Assembly (NCBI GenBank): GCA_016765495.1
Contig: JAESPV010000026.1
Coordinates: 2,323-62,111, forward strand
DNA: 59,789 nt
Source of the DNA: Desulfocapsa sp.
GTDB taxonomy: Bacteria > Desulfobacterota > Desulfobulbia > Desulfobulbales > Desulfocapsaceae
Direction: 5' to 3'
Translations under genes and position numbers: made by a program
Notes under the pieces: model-generated
The model's input: only the letters and a program-made list of their open reading frames with translations
What the model was told of the DNA's origin: nothing
The model's database searches: none
Shown: positions 54,475-59,789 of the stretch, piece after piece
How positions within the stretch are numbered: position 1 is the stretch's first letter
Layout of the letters: the number at the start of each line of letters is the position of its first letter

Positions 54475-55848
54475 TTATAATTGTTCCTTCGTGTCACCAC
54501 TTTTAGCTTTTGCCTCTATAGGACAACTTATAATAAGAAGAAACGTTAACCATAACGGCAGACTTTCACTCAAAGCACCTCGGAGTATACCGGATACCTC
54601 AAATTGACTGCGCAAAAAAAACACGAATAATCCTACAAGACATCCTCTTACAACCCAATAATAGGGCTCTTGTTTGTTTCGTTGGAAAACATGAAGTTTG
54701 TTCATTGCAACAACCCCGAATACTAGAAAGATTAAAGCTACTGCAATAACTCCTACTATTCCAGTATTTGCTGCTGTATCCAGCCAAAGATTATGAGCAC
54801 TATTCGATATCACACCTGAAAAAATACCTGGTACATGCATCAACGACATATCAGCGTGTTGGAAATACATATACCGAATGTATTCAACCGTGCCATAGGG
54901 TCGTAGTTCAGCGGGAGAAAGAATATAATGCAAAAATGTACCCGGTCCTGTGCCTAAGATAGGGTGCGCATAAAAGATTTCCCAAGCTCTTTCCCAAATA
55001 AACCCTCGCCCAGCTAAACCACGATCGAGACGCATCGATATTTTAAAGGATGCCAGCATCTCAGTATCAATAAAAAACAAACCCAAAACCAGAACAATAA
55101 GCAGAACGCTTGCTAAAACTAGAAACAGCTTATAGCGTACCTTCCACACGCCCTCAAAATGTAGAAAAATCATTGAAAAGAAAAATCCTAAAAAAAGGCC
55201 TCTGGAAACGGTTAAGACAGCAGCAACAAAGGTTAAAAGTATGGTGACAGATATAAACAAATGCATATTCTTTACTTGCGTTGCCTGCTTCCATTGCAGA
55301 AAACCAATAGTTACCGGAAAACAAATAGAGATCAAGAGTCCAGCGACATTTGGATTAGCAAATATTCCACCAATTCTCGCATCACCACCTAACAAATCTC
55401 CTCCTGAAAAAAATACGTACAAACCTTCCATGAGAATGCTCAACACCGCCAAACCACCACACCACACAAGTGCTAAAACAATGGTTTCCCACTGCCTCTG
55501 GCTACGGACATAATCAAAAAAGATAAAAAGAATAAGAAAAAAAGCAATTTCTCTAGCTAATTGCTGAGAGCCAGCAAGCATATAATTTGAGAATAACAAA
55601 CTGATAAAAACTGAAAAAAGATAATATCCGACAATCAAAATAAAGACCGGTGCAGGGAAATGAATACTTGAGTCTAACAGTAACTTTCGACTTAGGTAAA
55701 CAATTAGCAACAATGTAGTGGAACCATAACTAAAAAATTGGTGATAAGGAACCTGACGAGTAAGCAGAATAAGCAAAATATAGCTAAAGACAAACCAATC
55801 AAATAATTTCAGATTACTTATAAATTTAGTATTATTTGTTAAAAACAT
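54475..55848 (-). CDS. wzy: O-antigen polymerase/ligase family membrane protein
   Basis: At least 457 residues from ATG 55848. The open frame reaches 56010, overlapping the flippase gene, and there is no ATG, GTG or TTG between 55848 and the flippase stop, so the start is uncertain. It has ten to twelve hydrophobic helices. The Wzy_C signature is HPILGTGPGTFLHY followed by SNSAHNLWLDTAANTGIVG. Unlike the other two family members in the window, it has no C-terminal soluble domain. Position directly after the flippase favours the Wzy polymerase of this locus, with the 40058 protein as a second enzyme (inference). Confidence 0.83.
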   Translation of the reverse strand: MFLTNNTKFISNLKLFDWFVFSYILLILLTRQVPYHQFFSYGSTTLLLIVYLSRKLLLDSSIHFPAPVFILIVGYYLFSVFISLLFSNYMLAGSQQLAREIAFFLILFIFFDYVRSQRQWETIVLALVWCGGLAVLSILMEGLYVFFSGGDLLGGDARIGGIFANPNVAGLLISICFPVTIGFLQWKQATQVKNMHLFISVTILLTFVAAVLTVSRGLFLGFFFSMIFLHFEGVWKVRYKLFLVLASVLLIVLVLGLFFIDTEMLASFKISMRLDRGLAGRGFIWERAWEIFYAHPILGTGPGTFLHYILSPAELRPYGTVEYIRYMYFQHADMSLMHVPGIFSGVISNSAHNLWLDTAANTGIVGVIAVALIFLVFGVVAMNKLHVFQRNKQEPYYWVVRGCLVGLFVFFLRSQFEVSGILRGALSESLPLWLTFLLIISCPIEAKAKSGDTKEQL

Positions 55849-55922
55849 AAGTATGAAGATATCTAACCAGGATAAACCGGTATCTTGTTTAATTTCGTTG
55901 AATAAGGGACTAAAGAATGTAA

Positions 55923-57530
55923 TTATTTTTTCATATAATCCACAACACCTTGCATCTTTTTCACAAAAACAAACCACTCGGGAACTCGGAAAATCCTTAG
56001 AACCAAACAATAGGTTCCAAAGACAACGAAAAACCCAACAAGTATAATAATAATATTTGAAAATGCCGGAATTTCATTAAATACAAGTATAAATGGTGAA
56101 AAAAGGGGGAAACCATAAATAACAAGTAACGTACCAGGTAAGATAGCAAGCAGTGACTTCCAAAGCAAAGAGAGTGTTTCGGAATTATCTAGAAACGAAA
56201 CATGATATCTTTTAAGTCTGAAGGCTAGAAATAAGGTTCGACAGACAACAGCTCCTGCTGTTGAGGCAGCAAGACCTAAATGCCCAAATGAATCTGTCAA
56301 ACAAACACCTATTAATATTTTAACTATGATTGAAAACAAAGACACTATCATCAGCCCACGATAATCGCGGAGCGAATAAAAATAGCCAACAAGAATTACG
56401 TAAACCGATTCAAAAGGCAAACCGACACAAAAAATCTTCAATGCTCCAGCAGTAGCAATTGTTGCTGCAGCATCGAAATTCCCTCGTTGATAAACCAGCT
56501 GCACAACCTCCTCAGACAAAGCGAAGAGTCCCCCCGTGACAGGCAATGAAATAAGTACCATCCAACGTATCCCACCTGACAAGAGTTTTATTTGTTCAGC
56601 TTTGTCACCAGCAGCAACCTGTGCGGAAAGAAATGGGAATATAGCCCGTCCTATTGACATCGCAAAAACTGAGAGTACCATAATATAAAGAGTAGTTGCA
56701 TACCCTAAAATAGCAATACTACCATCCTCCAAACGAAACAGTTGCGCTGCAACCCTGTCAAAAACCACATAAAGTTGTGACCATATTTCAATGAATAAAA
56801 TTTGAACACTGGAAACGAAAAATGCTCCCAATAAATATTTAGGAGAACATTCTACAATCGAAGCCAAACTACATTCGTCTTTCCATTGACTGTAATAAAC
56901 AGCAAACACTAGCCAGGAAAGCCATAGGAACAACCCAAGACACCAAGCATAAGCAAGGGAAACGATACCAGCATTGCGAAAAATCAGTAGTACCAAAACG
57001 ACACAAGCATTTTGTATCAAAGGCCCAATACTTGATAAAAAAAAGAACCGTTCTGCCTGTAAAATAGTCTGCATAACAGCTACTCCAAAATACAATGGGA
57101 GCAACCATATAAGGATAGAAAGGAACTGGATCGCCAACTGCTGATCTGACTCAACTGCAGTCAACGCACAAATGGAAACAACATATTCTGCAAACATAAC
57201 CGTAGTAGCAGAACAACAAATGAAGAAACTCCCCCCAAAAAAGAAAATTCGTAATACTAGATTACGTGCTAACTTTGAACCAAATCTAAAACTTATTTTT
57301 TGGTAAAAGGGAGTAAGGGCATAGGAAACAGTATAATTCACAGTAATAGCGATGGCTGCCGGAACAACAAAGACAATTAAGAACAAATCATAATCAGCAG
57401 AAATACCGAACTCATGTGCAATCAAGGTTTCTCGGAAAAAACCTGCAAATTTAGCAAGAACACCGACTAAAAGTAAAATAAAAGAAGCTTGACGAACAGT
57501 CTGAGTACCAAAAAAATCACTGAATTTCAT
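55923..57530 (-). CDS. MurJ/Wzx-type lipid-linked oligosaccharide flippase
   Basis: A 535-residue polytopic protein of about 14 helices with the MurJ/MviN pattern: VRQASFILLLVGVLAKFAGFFRETLIAHEFG at the N-terminus, YTVSYALTPFYQKIS, and SIGRAIFPFLSAQVA and LVYQRGNFDAAAT in the middle. The GNFD block is a MurJ-family marker. In this context it is probably the repeat-unit flippase of the adjacent Wzy locus rather than the essential lipid II flippase. It is the first gene of the locus in transcription direction. A leader with alternative hairpins lies just before its ATG. Confidence 0.9.
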   Translation of the reverse strand: MKFSDFFGTQTVRQASFILLLVGVLAKFAGFFRETLIAHEFGISADYDLFLIVFVVPAAIAITVNYTVSYALTPFYQKISFRFGSKLARNLVLRIFFFGGSFFICCSATTVMFAEYVVSICALTAVESDQQLAIQFLSILIWLLPLYFGVAVMQTILQAERFFFLSSIGPLIQNACVVLVLLIFRNAGIVSLAYAWCLGLFLWLSWLVFAVYYSQWKDECSLASIVECSPKYLLGAFFVSSVQILFIEIWSQLYVVFDRVAAQLFRLEDGSIAILGYATTLYIMVLSVFAMSIGRAIFPFLSAQVAAGDKAEQIKLLSGGIRWMVLISLPVTGGLFALSEEVVQLVYQRGNFDAAATIATAGALKIFCVGLPFESVYVILVGYFYSLRDYRGLMIVSLFSIIVKILIGVCLTDSFGHLGLAASTAGAVVCRTLFLAFRLKRYHVSFLDNSETLSLLWKSLLAILPGTLLVIYGFPLFSPFILVFNEIPAFSNIIIILVGFFVVFGTYCLVLRIFRVPEWFVFVKKMQGVVDYMKK

Positions 57531-57536
57531 ATCTTA

Positions 57537-57576
57537 TTTGGTGGAATCACCAAACGCATTATTTCGTCTTTTGGTG
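57537..57576 (-). promoter_or_regulatory. Leader of the flippase gene with mutually exclusive hairpins
   Basis: On the minus strand the order is CACCAAA (57576-57570), TTTGGTG (57554-57548), then CACCAAA (57543-57537), the last ending 6 bases before the ATG at 57530. The middle arm can pair with either outer arm but not both. One pairing sequesters the bases next to the start codon and the other frees them. This is a pattern seen by eye; no ligand or protein is known. Confidence 0.35.
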
Positions 57577-57659
57577 TTTTATAATCGAAATGTAGAGAGA
57601 AGAGTAATCTAGAGGAATGCGAAGAAAAAAACAATCGTTACAAACAATATTTATTTAAA

Positions 57660-57693
57660 AATGCCGGAGGAGTGTTCTCACCTCTCCGGCATT
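57660..57693 (-). terminator. Rho-independent terminator after the small secreted protein gene
   Basis: A perfect 10-base stem (AATGCCGGAG at 57660-57669 and CTCCGGCATT at 57684-57693) encloses a 14-base loop. Read on the minus strand it is followed by a short T run. It sits 16 bases past the stop of the 57710-58048 gene and separates it from the flippase locus. Confidence 0.85.
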
Positions 57694-57709
57694 AAAACTC
57701 TGCCAGCTG

Positions 57710-58048
57710 TTATTTATTTAAATACATAATCGTTGCAGTAGTTATCTTGGTAACATCAGTAGAACCGACACGAAGCCAAACAGACTTGCCAAGAGACATT
57801 GCAGTCAAAGCTGTCGCCAACCCAGCATCGCCCATATCTTTATGCAGAACGCACTGTAAGGCCGTCCCTGCAGGAAAAGAACTATGTGATACAAAAACAA
57901 TATTTGAAGAAGTGGTATATCCAGACACATCAGGATTTACACCAATTCTTTCAATTATAGCACCATCTAAATCTGCTGCATAGGCAACACCACCGAACAT
58001 TAGTCCTAATGTTATAAAACTAGATAAAATCATTTTTTTTGCTTTCAT
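57710..58048 (-). CDS. Small secreted protein of unknown function
   Basis: A 112-residue product from ATG 58048, which has AGAGGTG 4 bases upstream; the open frame reaches 58144 without support. The signal peptide is MKAKKMILSSFITLGLMFGG, cleaved near AYA-AD, leaving about 85 residues. The mature part (ERIGVNPDVSGYTT, AGLATALTAMSLGKSVWLRV, ITTATIMYL) has a beta-strand/helix/beta-strand pattern that I associate with short exported proteins of a possible OB-like fold; I cannot name a function. It has its own terminator and strong ribosome site. The next gene upstream also encodes an exported protein. Confidence 0.78.
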   Translation of the reverse strand: MKAKKMILSSFITLGLMFGGVAYAADLDGAIIERIGVNPDVSGYTTSSNIVFVSHSSFPAGTALQCVLHKDMGDAGLATALTAMSLGKSVWLRVGSTDVTKITTATIMYLNK

Positions 58049-58160
58049 TCTACACCTCTTTTTGGTTTGATATTTTATAATCTGATTAACAATCCTTAGT
58101 TTCAAGTTAGTACTTTTACGCATATTTTGCAAGGACAATAACAAAATTTGGGTACCAACA

Positions 58161-58961
58161 TTATTCTTTTGACATCTGGAATTCTGAATAAGTCACTGTT
58201 GAAAAAGGAACTGTTTGACTAGAATTATTATTAACATACTCCCTTACCACTATTCCTTCCATAAATTCAGTATGAGTCATATTGCTTAATGCTATATTGC
58301 TCTTAGTATCCTGCCTTACCAATAAACCCCTTGCCTCTTCGGACTCAAAAATTTCCTGGGCTTCTAGTTGTGTTACATTTGACAATGCCACTATCCTTGT
58401 AGCATCCTGTTTTTCTACCTCATATGCTATTGCTTCAAGTAAAATAAACTCGTCATATTCTTTTTTTGTAACATCACTAAACGGCACAATAGCATCAGCC
58501 TGTCTTCGCCAAGCTTGATATATGTCATCTTCCTTGGAAAAGATATCTTCCAACTCAGACATTCTCACATTCGACAAAGCAACTTGGGGGTTAAGAGAAC
58601 TTTCAGTGATATTTGAGAGTTCCATGCTGCCACCAAATTGACGAACAACAACAATTTTACCATAGGTATCTATATCTACCACAATATTTTTCTGTTTAAA
58701 TATTCTATGAAAAAACTGTTCTATGGATACCTCTACAAAATCCCCAGAAACAATCTCACCCCTAAGACTTTCTTCGATGTGTATAGTATGGTTTGTTTGT
58801 TTGCTAATATCTTGCACAAGATCATCCACCTTATCAGCATCTAACTTCAAAGATATCAGAGAAATAACCGAATGTCCATCCCTAGTATTAGCATAACTGC
58901 CGTCAACACAGGATAACAAACTGAACCCAAAAACCATTCCCATCAACAAAATTACCTTCAT
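58161..58961 (-). CDS. Exported STN-like protein with 32-residue repeats
   Basis: About 266 residues from ATG 58961 (TTG at 58997 is an alternative). A signal with FSLLSC lipobox suggests a lipoprotein. Residues about 30-110 resemble the short secretin/TonB N-terminal (STN) domain (LKLDADKVDDLVQDISKQT, IHIEESLRGEIVSGDF, IVVDIDTYGKIVVVR). The remainder is built of units starting [VI]-x-[LF]-S-[ND]-[VM]-T-x-x-E, four of them spaced exactly 32 residues apart and a fifth 28 residues later. It could bind a secretin or receptor, or act as a surface repeat protein. Function is not known. Confidence 0.75.
   Translation of the reverse strand: MKVILLMGMVFGFSLLSCVDGSYANTRDGHSVISLISLKLDADKVDDLVQDISKQTNHTIHIEESLRGEIVSGDFVEVSIEQFFHRIFKQKNIVVDIDTYGKIVVVRQFGGSMELSNITESSLNPQVALSNVRMSELEDIFSKEDDIYQAWRRQADAIVPFSDVTKKEYDEFILLEAIAYEVEKQDATRIVALSNVTQLEAQEIFESEEARGLLVRQDTKSNIALSNMTHTEFMEGIVVREYVNNNSSQTVPFSTVTYSEFQMSKE
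58164..58583 (-). repeat. Degenerate 96-base (32-residue) tandem repeats in the STN-like protein
   Basis: Repeat units begin at VALSNVRMSELE, VPFSDVTKKEYD, VALSNVTQLEAQ, IALSNMTHTEFM and VPFSTVTYSEF. The first four are spaced by exactly 32 residues, the fifth by 28. An extra half-unit (MELSNITESS) occurs 14 residues before the first. DNA identity between units is low, so the repeats are old and held by selection on protein sequence. Confidence 0.8.
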
Positions 58962-58997
58962 TACAACCACCGCTTTCACAAGGAATCTTTCAATCAA

Positions 58998-59789
58998 GAG
59001 TCAAACAATCTTTTTTTTACAATAAAACACCCACGAAATATACTCACAATAATAATTAAATAAAGAAATATTTTATAGCTCCACCTATATTTCACACAAA
59101 AAGTTACTTAAAGGTATAAAGAGACAGTAATTCTAAAGATTCGCCAGCCAACACTCGTAAGTTGATTTTTCTAACCAGTACGTACATCGTAATTTAGACT
59201 AATTGAACTAAAGCGGTTCATCCGACTGAAGCGTACTTTTTGCCAATCCCTATTATGACAGGGATTGAGGGGAAAATTGTGATTTTATTGCTTGATTTGT
59301 GGAAACTTCAACGCTAACGAAAAGTGAGCCACCTTTGCTAACGAGAATTGAGCCACTTACTGCGCAGTAGAGAGTGTTTTAATCTGTACGCAGAATATAT
59401 TGTAAGGGAATGGAGCTAGAAACGGGTTGAGTTTCTAGCTTGCCAAACGACTGTGAAGTCAGTTTGTTGTGAGTTGTGAGGCGTTAATCAGGCAATCGTG
59501 TGTAGATAGTCGCTGGACGAATAGTCGTATGTTGTTGAATTTACAAAACATGTGACCAAGGAAGCATAAAGTGGACCCCATAGTCAAGACAAAAATAAGG
59601 CAAAGTTAAGCAATTTTCGAGCGCAGTCTATTCGTGGTACAGCTCGTATCCTTAGTATTTTGTTCTTTGAAAATTTCCTATCTTCCGTTATCGTTTCATT
59701 ACTCACCCGGAGGATAGGGCAACGCTGAGGAGCGACCCGAGCGCCGTGGTGAGTGACTTGAGAATGGGAGGCGGGCGTGTGTGTAAGCA
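58998..59789. other. Non-coding right end with transposon-end-like repeats
   Basis: No gene is supported in this 790-base stretch. It holds: a hairpin CAATCCCT-8-AGGGATTG near 59243-59266; two tandem 24-base copies (59313-59336 and 59337-59360) built on GCTAACGA and TGAGCCAC, like the multiple terminal repeats of IS21-family elements; and an AAGTGGACCCCATAGTCAAG motif at about 59569-59588 that recalls IS3-family ends. None of these has a transposase gene in the window. The assignment to IS families is tentative. Confidence 0.45.
59313..59360. repeat. 24-base tandem direct repeat (possible IS21-type end)
   Basis: Unit 1 contains GCTAACGAAAAGTGAGCCAC and unit 2 contains GCTAACGAGAATTGAGCCAC, so 18 of these 20 bases match. 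The TGAGCCAC core repeated at a fixed spacing is a feature of IS21-family termini (family knowledge, not searched). Confidence 0.6.

Noticed and set aside
55849..56010. N-terminal extension of the polymerase frame to 56010.
   Set aside because: It lies over the conserved C-terminus of the flippase and has no ribosome site; kept only as an alternative because the internal ATG also lacks a strong site.
59243..59266. CAATCCCT-8-AGGGATTG hairpin looked like a CRISPR repeat or terminator.
   Set aside because: Only one copy is present, there is no array or spacer periodicity, and no T run or gene end lies next to it.

Overview
The window (59.8 kb, moderately AT-rich) comes from a Gram-negative bacterium. 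It holds a nearly complete type II secretion system (T2SS), Wzz/Wzx/Wzy and ABC-2 polysaccharide export genes, and lipoprotein or Sec signals on its surface proteins. Gene style and order fit Desulfobacterota (Desulfobulbales-like), but this is an inference from protein families, not a database match. Almost every gene is on the minus strand, so transcription runs right to left. The only clear plus-strand gene is a transglutaminase-like secreted protein at 16546-18447.

Layout in coordinate order. (A) 1-16444 is a polysaccharide locus: a truncated ABC-2 permease, two GDP-mannose 4,6-dehydratase family genes, GDP-fucose synthase, an O-antigen ligase-like protein with an extra C-terminal domain, two glycosyltransferases, two asparagine synthetase homologues, a UDP-GlcNAc 2-epimerase, and two tandem secreted proteins that resemble D-glucuronyl C5-epimerases. 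(B) 16546-24108 holds the divergent transglutaminase-like gene, a methyltransferase/glycosyltransferase fusion, and a Wzt/Wzm ABC exporter. (C) 24136-38069 is the T2SS: gspE-F-H-I-J-K-L, then a second wecB, then gspM-like, gspC-like and gspD, then a separately promoted and terminated secreted protein, then gspG. The operon carries insertions: an IS66 transposase remnant, wecB, and two short elements with matching terminal inverted repeats. (D) 38188-57530 is a Wzx/Wzy-type locus. It has a complete UDP-diNAc-bacillosamine initiation module (PglF-, PglE-, PglD- and PglC-like), Wzz, two O-antigen polymerase/ligase proteins, three GT4 enzymes, a heparinase II/III protein, a beta-helix protein, an acetyltransferase and a MurJ/Wzx flippase. 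(E) 57660-59789 has two small exported proteins, one with an STN-like domain and 32-residue repeats, then about 0.8 kb of non-coding sequence with transposon-end-like repeats.

How it fits together (inference): the cell appears able to make at least two surface polysaccharides. One is ABC-exported, with deoxyhexose and probably uronic acid that may be C5-epimerised after export. The other is Wzx/Wzy-dependent and primed on bacillosamine. A T2SS between them exports proteins, probably including the secreted protein encoded between gspD and gspG. No UDP-glucose dehydrogenase is in the window, so a uronate supply would have to come from elsewhere.

The most unusual items are the tandem C5-epimerase-like pair with a domain inserted inside the catalytic fold, the element-mediated rebuilding of the T2SS operon (including a gspH whose only start codons lie inside an element), the ligase C-terminal domain family, and the STN/32-residue-repeat protein.
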